DNA of 64,000 bases from NCBI RefSeq assembly GCF_014681765.1, contig NZ_CP061498.1, positions 1,922,001 to 1,986,000 on the forward strand, given 5' to 3'. Source of the DNA: Roseicitreum antarcticum (GTDB lineage Bacteria; Pseudomonadota; Alphaproteobacteria; Rhodobacterales; Rhodobacteraceae). The stretch's first letter is position 1; the number at the start of each line of letters is the position of its first letter. Shown here piece after piece: positions 18,135 to 26,088 of the stretch. The position numbers and the translations under genes are program-made. Below the pieces are notes generated by a model, which made no database searches, was not told the DNA's origin, and was given only the letters and a program-made list of their open reading frames with translations.

Positions 18135-18992
18135 TCAACATTGAATGAGATTAATCGCAAAGCGAACTCCGCCACTATAGGCTTCTTTGATGGTGCCAAT
18201 ACAATAGTCGCACAGGAGTTTGGGTGGCTCAGAAAGTTTGTCCATCAGCCCACTGGTGTAGCGCCATGGATGTCGAGCAACCTCTTTTTTCCAAAGATCT
18301 AGATAGCCACTGCTCACTAGCGCATTGGCGATCACCTGATCAGTTTCGGGCCGCTTTACTAGCAAGGCATATAAATCATTAAAACTTTCGATTTTGGAAT
18401 CAACAGAGCGCGCCGCTTCCAGTACAGCGTTCTGCGCATCATGCATGGCATCAACCGGGTTCAGGCCACCGGACATCAACGCAAGTTCTTCAATCGTGAC
18501 TGATTCAAACTCTACTGTCAGCTCCTTTAATAGAGGGCTCTGCCGTAGGTCTTCAGGGGTGCAATAGTTAGCGTTAGGGACAAGCTCAATGCCTGCTTGG
18601 TTGAATACGCGTGCGACAAGGCGAGAGCAGAATTGTTTTTTTGAACTCGAACTTCGGAATGGAGAAACAGATCGTGCCGCTTCTGTAAGGGAATAACGTG
18701 CGCCGATTTCCGCTCGAGCATAGTCGATCACTTGCGCCAAAATTTGGCGCTCTGGTGGGATCTTTAGGCGAAAGTGAAACGCCTGTTCGTCGTCTTCAAA
18801 TAGCTCGCGCTGGAGATTGCGTGCTTGCACGCCGTTCCGGGTCGAGTCGATGAAGGAACCATTCGCCACACAGATCATTGCATGGGACACCAAACCGCCA
18901 GTTGTGAAGCGGATACCTTTGCTGGTCTTTCCCGGACGCGCAGTAAATAGAATGTCGCCTTGCATGACACTGTCGATCTTAATGCGTTTCAT
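18135..18992 (-). CDS. Permuted NlpC/P60-like (YiiX-type) cysteine hydrolase
   Basis: About 285 residues from ATG 18992 (CTGGAGAAGC just upstream). The domain begins MQGDILFTARPG, with LVSHAMICVANGSFIDSTRN carrying the early catalytic His and KQFCSRLVARVFNQAG carrying the later catalytic Cys: the His-before-Cys order marks the permuted YaeF/YiiX group. About 120 C-terminal residues are unassigned. The last codons (LIQC, stop) fall at the end of the IS21 repeat, so the original C-terminus was clipped by that insertion. Substrate unknown; relatives act on lipids or peptidoglycan. Confidence 0.7.
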   Translation of the reverse strand: MKRIKIDSVMQGDILFTARPGKTSKGIRFTTGGLVSHAMICVANGSFIDSTRNGVQARNLQRELFEDDEQAFHFRLKIPPERQILAQVIDYARAEIGARYSLTEAARSVSPFRSSSSKKQFCSRLVARVFNQAGIELVPNANYCTPEDLRQSPLLKELTVEFESVTIEELALMSGGLNPVDAMHDAQNAVLEAARSVDSKIESFNDLYALLVKRPETDQVIANALVSSGYLDLWKKEVARHPWRYTSGLMDKLSEPPKLLCDYCIGTIKEAYSGGVRFAINLIQC

Positions 18993-19092
18993 TGCTTCTC
19001 CAGCCATGAGTCGTAAGTCATCCGGTAATGTTCGTTCATGACAAGATCGTTCTGCTTTAGCGTCCAGCGCCTCCGATGAGATTCGCCTCCAC

Positions 19093-19570
19093 AACGATGC
19101 TGTGTACTTTAGTACACAGCGGTAAAAAATACTAAAGGTAAGAGCCGTAAGTCAGTCGTGCGAGAGTCACCAAACGGTCGGTACGGGTAAGTCACGCGTT
19201 CCACGAAGGTCCAGAGCATGTTATAGCTGGGGCCGCTTCCAGCGCATAGCATAGATCCCCGCATAAGTCGCGAATGGTCGCTTTTACTGATCTGGGTCGG
19301 CTACGATGCCGCAGCCTCATGCGCTGCTCTCAGCAATTATTGCCTTACCCCGCATTAGTAAAATGACGCGCCCTCAACCGGCAGCTTTTGATCTTCAATT
19401 GCGATCAACTGCGCGCTGGGCGTGTTCGCTTAACCCATTGATCTCTTAATCTGGAATAGCCCCACCCACTTCAATTCCACCTTCCGCCTGTCTTCCACCC
19501 TCTGCCGTATGCTGTGACTTGATAAGGGCGCAGATCTACGCCTGTGTCGCAGGACAAGGAGGCAGAGTAT
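19093..19570. other. Intergenic region before the integrase; likely left prophage boundary
   Basis: No gene or tRNA is visible. It contains one copy of a 27-base direct repeat (19470-19496). The attachment site is probably nearby but the right one is outside the window, so it cannot be defined. Confidence 0.4.
19470..19496. repeat. 27-base perfect direct repeat, copy 1
   Basis: Begins TTCAATTCCACC and ends CTGTCTTCC. It is identical to 21988-22014. The two copies bracket the integrase and the leftward gene at 20846-21448. Confidence 0.8.
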
Positions 19571-20842
19571 ATGGTCAACAGACTGAAACTGAATGAGAAA
19601 GCCCTGCGCAATGCTGAGCTGCGGCCGGGCGTCAGCTATCAGATTTTCGACACCGAGGTGATCGGCTTTGCCGTGAGGGTCCAGTCCTCAGGCGCGCGGA
19701 CGTTCACCATCGATTATCGTCATGCGGGGCGGCAGCGGCGCATGAACATCGGGCGCTGGCCGGATTGGAGCGTCACTGCTGCCCGCGAACGCGCCAAGGA
19801 GTTGCGCCGCGCCATCGACGAGGGGCGCGATCCTCTGGCCGTACGCGAGGATTTTCGCGAGGCCCCGCGTGTGAAAGACATGATCGACCGCTACATTGCG
19901 GAACATCTGCCGAAACTGGCAAAGAACAATGCCGGTGATCAGATCTCGATGCTCCGGAAGATGCTGGAACCGGCCTGGGGCAACAAGCTGGTGACCGAGA
20001 TCACCAAGTCTGACGTGGCGCGGTTCCTTGATTTCGTGGCCGAGGGTCGTCCCCGCCCCAGCAAGGCAAAACCCAACAACCGCGCGCGCAAGCTGCAGGG
20101 CCACAAGCCGACCCCGATCCGGGCCAACCGCATGGGTGAAGTCCTGCGCAAGATGTTCACGCTGGCGATGGAATGGGAATGGCGCACTGACAATCCGGCG
20201 CAAGGGTTCCACCGGCGCATCGAACAGGCCCGCGAGCGGTTTCTCGGCCCCGAGGAACTGACCCGCATCGCGGCAGTTCTGGACAACGCCGAGGATCAGC
20301 GCGGCGCTGCGATCATCCGCATGTGCATGCTGACCGGCGCGCGCGTGGGCGAGGTGCGCACCGCGCGATTTGAGCAGTTCAACCTTGACTACGCAATCTG
20401 GTCGAAGCCCGCCGCGACCACCAAGCAGCGCAAGATCCACCGCGTGCCGATCTCGCAGGAGGTCGTGACCATCTTGCGTCAACGCCAGCTGATCGTCCCA
20501 AACGGCAACCCATGGCTGTTCCCCGGTGAGACCGTTGGCCAGCCGGTGCGCGAAATCCGCCGCTTCTGGGCACGCGTCCAGTATGAGGCGGATCTGCCCG
20601 ATGTGCGCATTCACGACCTGCGTCACACCTTCGCCTCCCTGCTGGTCAGCGGCGGCGCATCACTGGAAATGATCGGCAGGCTTTTGGGCCATAGCCAGAT
20701 GCAAACGACGCAGCGCTACGCCCATCTGATGGACTCTCCGCTGCGCGCTGGCGTTGACACCGTGGCCAGCATCTTGCGTCCGCGACCGCGCCTTGTGCAC
20801 GGTGCAGCGCAGGATGAAGGCGGGCTGCCAAAGTCGGCGTGA
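19571..20842 (+). CDS. Tyrosine recombinase, P4-type prophage integrase
   Basis: 423 residues from ATG 19571, chosen for its strong AGGAGG site; an upstream GTG at 19544 is in frame. N-terminal DUF4102 arm-binding domain (FDTEVIGFAVRVQSSGARTF), core-binding region around 90-190, then the catalytic domain: Arg in TGARVGEVRT, HDLRHTFASLLVSGG (His-x-x-Arg), LLGHSQ and the nucleophile Tyr in TTQRYAHL. All catalytic residues are present. It integrates and, with an excisionase, excises the prophage that follows. Confidence 0.93.
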   Translation: MVNRLKLNEKALRNAELRPGVSYQIFDTEVIGFAVRVQSSGARTFTIDYRHAGRQRRMNIGRWPDWSVTAARERAKELRRAIDEGRDPLAVREDFREAPRVKDMIDRYIAEHLPKLAKNNAGDQISMLRKMLEPAWGNKLVTEITKSDVARFLDFVAEGRPRPSKAKPNNRARKLQGHKPTPIRANRMGEVLRKMFTLAMEWEWRTDNPAQGFHRRIEQARERFLGPEELTRIAAVLDNAEDQRGAAIIRMCMLTGARVGEVRTARFEQFNLDYAIWSKPAATTKQRKIHRVPISQEVVTILRQRQLIVPNGNPWLFPGETVGQPVREIRRFWARVQYEADLPDVRIHDLRHTFASLLVSGGASLEMIGRLLGHSQMQTTQRYAHLMDSPLRAGVDTVASILRPRPRLVHGAAQDEGGLPKSA

Positions 20843-20845
20843 CCC

Positions 20846-21448
20846 TCACACCGTTTCCTCACCGCGCAGTTTGCGCCAAAGTGGGGCAAGCCGCTTGCGG
20901 ATCGTGCTTTCATCCGGGACATCCCCCGACCGTGAATTTTGCACGAACCAGTCCTGTACGAGCGCGACCAGTGCCGTTTGCGTCTCGGGCACGCCCTTGT
21001 CGAACAAAAACCACGTCAACCACGCGTACATCGCATCCCAATCATAGCGCGGCGCAGCCCCCGTGTTTGTGGGCGGGCGGCGCAGCAAATCGCGTTCCTC
21101 CTCGAACTCCTGCACCGAATGCGCTGCCAGCAACAGATCCGTCGAGCGAAGCGGGATGCCATCAGGGGGATCGGTCACTTTCAGCCAGGCTTTGCTTCCG
21201 GGCGGCAGGACACGCTTCAGGCGGCAGAGTTCATCGCTGGGTCCATAGCGACGGAACATTGGCATCAGCTCGGCAATCGGAACTTCGACCAGCCCCGCGA
21301 CGGTCTCATCGCCACAGCTGACAGGCGGGATGCCCGCCAAAACCTGAAAATGCCCAGCTGCGGCCCAGCCCGCGACATCGGCAGGAGGACAGCCCCAGCG
21401 CGCTGAAAGTTCATAGATCGAGTAAAAGGCGATTGGCGGTAGTGGCAT
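20846..21448 (-). CDS. Hypothetical protein next to the integrase
   Basis: 200 residues from ATG 21448 (MPLPPIAFYSIYELSARWG), preferred because AAAGGA precedes it. The first 60 residues read like a DNA-binding MerR-type or HTH segment (YELSARWGCPPADVAGWAAA); the C-terminal part has DWDAMYAWLTWFLFDKGVP and STIRKRLAPLWRKLR. It is convergent with the integrase, with only three bases between their ends. Comparable genes accompany integrases in related prophages, so a regulatory role in integration or lysogeny is a reasonable guess. Confidence 0.65.
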   Translation of the reverse strand: MPLPPIAFYSIYELSARWGCPPADVAGWAAAGHFQVLAGIPPVSCGDETVAGLVEVPIAELMPMFRRYGPSDELCRLKRVLPPGSKAWLKVTDPPDGIPLRSTDLLLAAHSVQEFEEERDLLRRPPTNTGAAPRYDWDAMYAWLTWFLFDKGVPETQTALVALVQDWFVQNSRSGDVPDESTIRKRLAPLWRKLRGEETV

Positions 21449-22079
21449 AGATAGAATCCTTTCAGACATGCGACTTCGTTCGGCCAAAACCGTCGGAATG
21501 CGGAATTAAAAAGCCCGCGATGCAATGCATGCGGGTGGATTGGCTGCTGAGCCTTGTCTCGAGGAAAACCGTCTGTGGGCCAGAACAGCATCGTACAAGA
21601 TGCTGGCACCTGGCTGTGTTCGTGTTTTTCGATTCTTGTTTGCTGCTCATTGCCAGAATACCCAACCTATGGGTGAGCACGCAATCACGAACCCGTGATA
21701 GTCGGCCTATGCAGCCGGTTGCCGTAACAAACTGTTGAGTGCCGTTGAATGTCGGCAGCGCGGGACCGGAATTGGTCGTTCCGTCAATTCCGCACCGCGC
21801 AAATCCCGCGAATCACTGTTCAGTGCCAGCCAATTTGACCTGCCAGGATGAGCGAGCAGCTTGGTCCTGTGATCAGCGCATAAAGCCTTCCGATATTGAA
21901 AATGTCAGGCGCGCAGTGGCGGTCTCGCACTCAACCCGGGATAGCCTGAAACCCCAATGCAACATGGACCGGAATTGGTCAGCGGCTTTCAATTCCACCT
22001 TCCGCCTGTCTTCCGCCCCGCGCGCTCTGCTTCGCTGTCCCTGCCTCCAAGAGAGGGGCCAGAGGAAAATAGAGCAGCC
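21449..22079. promoter_or_regulatory. Control region between the leftward gene and the early phage operon
   Basis: No supported gene in 630 bases. It contains two copies of GACCGGAATTGGTC (21764-21777 and 21967-21980), a near-palindrome with GACC/GGTC arms, and the second copy of the 27-base repeat (21988-22014). It is the natural site for early promoters and repressor binding. Confidence 0.5.
21988..22014. repeat. 27-base perfect direct repeat, copy 2
   Basis: Identical to 19470-19496; lies 65 bases before the start of the HTH gene at 22080. Confidence 0.8.
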
Positions 22080-22328
22080 ATGAAACAACCCCAACCTGAA
22101 GTCCCGCAAGAACCGTTGAACCTGCTGGCGGACTGGATCAGCCGCGAGCAGTTGGCGGACGAGCTGGGCATCACATCCGACACGCTCGCCAGATGGGAGG
22201 CGCGCCGCCAGGGGCCACCCTGCACACGCATAGGACGCAAATCGTTCTACCGTAGGGCCGCCGTTCAAGACTGGATCCGCGCGCAGGAACAGGTGCATCC
22301 GGTGCGCAAATCGCGGGGGCGGTCATGA
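22080..22328 (+). CDS. Helix-turn-helix DNA-binding protein, excisionase-like
   Basis: 82 residues. WISREQLADELGITSDTLAR is a winged-helix MerR/excisionase recognition segment and the following WEARRQGPPCTRIGRKSFYR matches the wing of excisionase-type HTH_17 domains. First gene of a tightly overlapping operon (22080-25235, ATGA overlaps throughout). Likely an excision factor or early regulator. Confidence 0.75.
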   Translation: MKQPQPEVPQEPLNLLADWISREQLADELGITSDTLARWEARRQGPPCTRIGRKSFYRRAAVQDWIRAQEQVHPVRKSRGRS

Positions 22329-22561
22329 CCCTGAAACTCCCCGCCCTATGGCCCGCTGACCGCGTGGCTGAAGCACGCGCCGTCATCGCCGATGTGGCGC
22401 ATCATTCCGATCACCTGATCCGGCTCGCCTGCAATGTTCTGGCCGCGCATGGCGAGACCGACGGTGAACGCAAAGATGCCCGCGCGCTGTTGGTGGTGAT
22501 CGACGCGCGGCGGCCGATCCGGCAGGCCCAGCGTGAGAGCAACGGGGAGGCAGGGGAATGA
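22325..22561 (+). CDS. Small hypothetical phage protein
   Basis: 78 residues (MTLKLPALWPADRVAEARAV), helical, no motif recognised. It overlaps both neighbours by four bases, which supports it as a true operon member. Confidence 0.65.
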   Translation: MTLKLPALWPADRVAEARAVIADVAHHSDHLIRLACNVLAAHGETDGERKDARALLVVIDARRPIRQAQRESNGEAGE

Positions 22562-22953
22562 ACCGCCGTGGCACCCCCGAAGCCGATCTGCAGCGTGCGG
22601 TCGTACAAGCGCTGCGCACCGTTCTGCCCCGCACAGCCATCATCCATCACTGCGCCAATGAGGTGTCTGAACCCGGACCTCGCGGGGCCAAGCGTCAGGC
22701 GATCCTCGTCGGCATGGGCGTCCATGCGGGATTCGCCGATCTGATGGTGATCTGCGACAGCCGTGTGCTGTTCCTTGAGCTGAAAGCCCCAAAGGGTCGT
22801 TTGCGCCCCGCGCAGGAGGCGTTTCGCGATGCGGTGCTGGCGCAGGGTTTTGGTTGGGCGCTGGTGCGCAGTCTCGACGACGCGCTGGGCGCGCTGACAG
22901 AGCACGGCTTCACCACGCGCATGGCCGCTTGCGCGGGGAGGTCCGCGCCATGA
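22558..22953 (+). CDS. VRR-NUC domain nuclease
   Basis: 131 residues. Visible motif elements are TPEADLQRAVVQALRTVLP, VGMGVHAGFADLMVI (G-x-x-D) and LFLELKAPKGRLRPAQ (E-x-K), the PD-(D/E)XK core of the VRR-NUC family. Stand-alone VRR-NUC proteins are common in phage replication modules, where they are thought to resolve branched DNA. Confidence 0.85.
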   Translation: MNRRGTPEADLQRAVVQALRTVLPRTAIIHHCANEVSEPGPRGAKRQAILVGMGVHAGFADLMVICDSRVLFLELKAPKGRLRPAQEAFRDAVLAQGFGWALVRSLDDALGALTEHGFTTRMAACAGRSAP

Positions 22954-23972
22954 GCCATGAAGCCACCAATTGGGCCATCAAGCAGCGCGGGCTAAAACCC
23001 ACCACCAAGATCGTGCTCTGGCATCTGTGCGACCGGTTCAACCCGGATTACGGCTGCTTCCCCTCACAGGCGCGGCTGGCCCATGATTGCGAGATCAGCC
23101 GCTCGACACTGAATGAACACCTCGGCCAGCTGGAGGCTGGAGGCTTGTTGCGCCGCGTGCCGCGCATTGATCCGGTGACCAAGCGCCAGCTCCCCACCCG
23201 CTACATCTTGGGCTTTGAGCGGGGCTTCACACCGGCGGGTGTGGTTCCATGTCCGGAAACCGGACACGGGTTTGCGCCCGTTGATCACAGCGATGACACA
23301 GCTGGTGAAATCGACCCCAATACCAGCGTTGAGGCTGATCCATGTCCAGAATCCGGACACGGGATTGACGCCGAAGCCGTGTCCGGATTTCGTCCCGACC
23401 CGTGTCCGGAAAATGACCCAAGCCGTGTCCGGACTCCGGACACTAACCTTGTAAGAGAACCTTTAAGTAAACCTGTAAAGGAGGAGGAGGACGCGCAGGC
23501 GCGCGAGACCGATTTTGATCGGTTCTTCGCAGAGCTACTGGGCGCGCTGGGCTTTGCCGCCAACGCGACCCTCCCGGCTTGGTGGCAGGGCGAACCCGCT
23601 CGGTTGAACGTGCGCCGCTGGCTCGATGACCTCGGATTGTCTGAGGATCGGGTCATCGAGATCGCGACCGAGACCCGGTGTGACCATCCGAACCCGCCCG
23701 ATGGACCCAAGGCGTTGGATCGGTTCATGGAGCGCGCAGCCCAGCGCAATGCGCAGGCCGCCGCAGATGCCAGTGGCGGCAAGGCCAAGCGCAGCCGAAA
23801 GGCGCAAGGCAAGCCGACAGCCAGCCCGGATGAACTGGCGGCGTTCTATGCTGCCAAGGTGAACTCGGACGAATTCCTGCCCCCCAGCATGATCAGCAAC
23901 GCCATCTGCGAGGCGATGCTGGCCCGCAAGCTGGTGACGACGGACAGGCTGCGTCAGCGGGGGATCCTGTGA
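22950..23972 (+). CDS. Replication-initiator-like protein with N-terminal helix-turn-helix
   Basis: 340 residues from ATG 22950 (ATGA overlap). Residues 1-85 form a winged helix like that of phage and plasmid initiators (VLWHLCDRFNPDYGCFPSQ, CEISRSTLNEHLGQLEAGGL). A Pro/Asp-rich linker (about residues 98-170) is encoded by DNA that carries TGTCCGGA repeats (23250-23442). The C-terminal part, RFFAELLGALGFAANATLP onward, is unassigned. Gene position before methyltransferase and after a nuclease fits a replication module. The arrangement of iterons inside the initiator gene resembles lambda O. Confidence 0.75.
   Translation: MSHEATNWAIKQRGLKPTTKIVLWHLCDRFNPDYGCFPSQARLAHDCEISRSTLNEHLGQLEAGGLLRRVPRIDPVTKRQLPTRYILGFERGFTPAGVVPCPETGHGFAPVDHSDDTAGEIDPNTSVEADPCPESGHGIDAEAVSGFRPDPCPENDPSRVRTPDTNLVREPLSKPVKEEEDAQARETDFDRFFAELLGALGFAANATLPAWWQGEPARLNVRRWLDDLGLSEDRVIEIATETRCDHPNPPDGPKALDRFMERAAQRNAQAAADASGGKAKRSRKAQGKPTASPDELAAFYAAKVNSDEFLPPSMISNAICEAMLARKLVTTDRLRQRGIL
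23250..23442. repeat. Iteron-like TGTCCGGA cluster inside the initiator gene (candidate origin)
   Basis: Three 17-base palindromes TGTCCGGA-N-CCGGACA (23250-23266, 23343-23359 with one mismatch, 23426-23442) and two half sites (23380-23387, 23403-23410). The last three units start 23 bases apart. Such repeats inside an initiator gene are a usual form of phage replication origin. Confidence 0.65.
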
Positions 23973-25219
23973 ATGGCATGGTGTCTCGTCCCCGGCACGG
24001 ATTGTCCCTCTGCGCAGGCGGCGGAGGCCTTGATCTGGGCCTCATGCTCGCCGAGCCCGGCTATCACACGCGTGCCTTTGTCGAATGGGAAGACTGGCCC
24101 CGAACTGTGCTCATCGCCGCCCAGCGCGCAGGGTATTTCGCGCCCGCGCCGATCTGGGACGATCTGCGCAGCTTCGACGGCCGTCCCTTTCGCGGGGCCT
24201 TCGACATCGTCCTCGCCGGATATCCCTGCCAACCCTTCAGCGCCGCTGGCAAACGCGAAGGGGCCAACGATCCCCGCCACCTCTGGCCAGATGTTGCCCG
24301 CGTCATCGGGGAATGCCGACCCGCATGGGTCTTTCTCGAAAACGTCCCCGGCCACGTCACCCTCGGTCTTGAGACCGTGCTGCGAGACCTTTGGGACATG
24401 GGCTACGCGCCTGCGGCGGGCCTGTTCTCTGCGGCAGAAGTCGGCGCGCCGCACCAGCGGATGCGCATCTTCATCCTGGCCCACACCGATGAGCCTGCAT
24501 CCCGGCACGACCCGCTACAATGCAGCGGGGAACAGCGACTTCGCTCGCAAAGCCGAGGCACTGGCGCTGGGCATCGCGAACTGGTCGACGCCGAAAGCTA
24601 CCGATGGCGCGAAGGGCGGCCCGGGCCAGAGCTATGGATCGGGCGGGATGCCGCCACTCCCAGCGCAGGCGGCCCAATGGCAGACGCCAGTGGCGGACGA
24701 CCAGATGGATCGGCTGCGCGGCAAAATCAACAGCCGGGGCGAGCCGAAGCTGAGCGCGCAAGCGATTCAGTGGCCGACACCGGCCGCGCAGAACTGGAAG
24801 GGCAGCAGCCCGGCCAGCATCACCCGTGCCGATGGCAAAAGCCGGATGGATATCCTGCACTACCGGGCGGAACAGGGCTTCACCCACCCGGACCCGGTGA
24901 TCACGCCGCATGGGCGACAATCCTCACCGCACGCCCCGATCTCGCGCCCGCTCTGGGCCTATCTGATTGCCTCGCATGGGCAGGTCGTCTCGCGGCGGAT
25001 TCTGAAAGCCCGGGCACGGCGGCGGCTGAATCCTCTCTTCGTCGGATGGCTGATGGGCTGGCCCATCGGGCACGCGCTCTGCGCCTGCTCGGAAACGGAG
25101 TTCACCCACTGGCAGCAGCGCATGCGTGGCGCACTCTCGCAACTGCCCACGGCCTCCGGCCAGTGGATCTGGCAGCCCAGCGAGGGGCCGGAGCGCCCAG
25201 CACAGATGAATTTGTTTGA
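23969..25219 (+). CDS. DNA cytosine-5 methyltransferase (frame 0)
   Basis: 416 residues from GTG 23969 (GTGA overlap with the previous stop) or ATG 23978. Motif I is LSLCAGGGGLDLGLM, motif IV with the catalytic Cys is LAGYPCQPFSAAGKREG, motif VI is FLENVPGHV, motif VIII is QRMRIFILAHT, and motif X is RALRLLGNGVHPLAAAHAWR. The variable region (about residues 170-330) has VDA, MADAS and SVADTG elements like many phage enzymes. A second, fully open frame covers the whole gene (next entry). It may protect phage DNA against host restriction. Confidence 0.85.
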   Translation: MNGMVSRPRHGLSLCAGGGGLDLGLMLAEPGYHTRAFVEWEDWPRTVLIAAQRAGYFAPAPIWDDLRSFDGRPFRGAFDIVLAGYPCQPFSAAGKREGANDPRHLWPDVARVIGECRPAWVFLENVPGHVTLGLETVLRDLWDMGYAPAAGLFSAAEVGAPHQRMRIFILAHTDEPASRHDPLQCSGEQRLRSQSRGTGAGHRELVDAESYRWREGRPGPELWIGRDAATPSAGGPMADASGGRPDGSAARQNQQPGRAEAERASDSVADTGRAELEGQQPGQHHPCRWQKPDGYPALPGGTGLHPPGPGDHAAWATILTARPDLAPALGLSDCLAWAGRLAADSESPGTAAAESSLRRMADGLAHRARALRLLGNGVHPLAAAHAWRTLATAHGLRPVDLAAQRGAGAPSTDEFV

Positions 25220-25235
25220 AGGATTGCTGCCATGA
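24473..25235 (+). other. Overlapping +1 frame encoding a second methyltransferase-type C-terminus
   Basis: The frame one base ahead of the methyltransferase is open from 23973 to 25235. Its first half reads like a shadow, but from about 24473 it contains PTPMSLHPGTTRYNAAGNSD, three W-x-T-P elements (NWSTPKATDG, QWQTPVADDQ, QWPTPAAQNW) and RRRLNPLFVGWLMGWPIGH, which I recognise as the target-recognition and end region of another group of phage cytosine methyltransferases. Its stop overlaps the next gene by ATGA, as other genes of the operon do. See finding. Confidence 0.5.
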
Positions 25236-25912
25236 GCATGCAGGGACGGATCGGCCGCGCCGGTGGCGCGAAGATTAAACGCGCGCTCGGCGTGCAGGCA
25301 GCACTGGAATGGGCGTTCAGGGTGGAAAAGGCGCAGCTGGAACTGCCCCCGCCAAAGGATGTGGTCGAAGAAGGCTTTGGGTTCGGCCTCGAGTACGTCC
25401 TAATGCAGCGTGGGGCGCTGGGCTGTAAGGTGGACGGCGGTCAGCACAAAATGGGCAGTTACACCCATGCGGACGCCGAGGTGATTGCCGCCACTGTCGC
25501 GGGCATGCCCGACAGCCTCGGCGGCATTCGCATGGCGATCCGCGTGGCGGAACTGGCCCGCGCCGGGCTGACCCCGGACTGGATGCCTGGCGTCGTCCCG
25601 CGCTGCGTGCCGGTGGAAACCAAGCGCAATCAGCACGGCGAGCGGTCGACGACAATTGTCGTTGGCACCGAACGCGTACTCACCCGTGGCAAATGGCGCA
25701 CCATCGAGGTCCTGGCCTGCCCGGTGACCTGGCGGCCGCATCCGGAACAGATCGCGTCTGCTCAGCGTGGCTATGAAGATTGGTGGCAGGCGCTGGATTG
25801 GGTGCGCGATGGGTTGATGGTGGGAGGAATGCTGCGGGAGGTCGAGGTGACGGGGGCGATGCCTAGAGCTCGACCATGGATACATGCCGCCGCCCCATCC
25901 AGCGCGTCATAA
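25232..25912 (+). CDS. Conserved hypothetical phage protein, C-terminal end replaced at an island junction
   Basis: 226 residues. Family-like sequence runs to about position 25876 (VLACPVTWRPHPEQIAS, GYEDWWQALDWVRDGL, MLREVEVTGAMPRARPW). The last ten residues (IHAAAPSSAS) differ from the ending GR of the partial duplicate at 31365-31713, so the island boundary lies here. Function unknown; genes like this follow methyltransferases in early regions of related prophages and may encode a regulator of late genes. Confidence 0.7.
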   Translation: MSMQGRIGRAGGAKIKRALGVQAALEWAFRVEKAQLELPPPKDVVEEGFGFGLEYVLMQRGALGCKVDGGQHKMGSYTHADAEVIAATVAGMPDSLGGIRMAIRVAELARAGLTPDWMPGVVPRCVPVETKRNQHGERSTTIVVGTERVLTRGKWRTIEVLACPVTWRPHPEQIASAQRGYEDWWQALDWVRDGLMVGGMLREVEVTGAMPRARPWIHAAAPSSAS

Positions 25913-26088
25913 GTTGATCCCAGTTTTGTGGCATCTGTCCTTTTTCCAGCCACTTGAGGACTGCAACCTGTCCGCTAAGAAATGCATCATTTGTCCGTTA
26001 TGCGCACCAAATCTTATTGTCATGCACCAAATCTTGAGATATACGCAACTTACACACTTTATCGCGCAATCGGCGCACAGGGAAGAAA

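Larger units (their letters stand above)
15650..18140 (-). mobile_element. IS21-family element with 26-base terminal inverted repeats
   Basis: About 2.49 kb. Both ends carry TGTTGATTGCCACTGAGAAT followed by TGACCCGG as inverted repeats; an inner repeat with GTCAATTCTCAGTGACAATT lies at the right end, as is typical of IS21. It contains istA and istB. No target duplication is evident. It is inserted in IS66 on the left and abuts the NlpC/P60-like gene on the right. Confidence 0.92.

Noticed and set aside
19093-19570. tRNA gene as integration site
   Set aside because: No cloverleaf or T-loop consensus (GGTTCGAATCC-type) was found by eye near the integrase.
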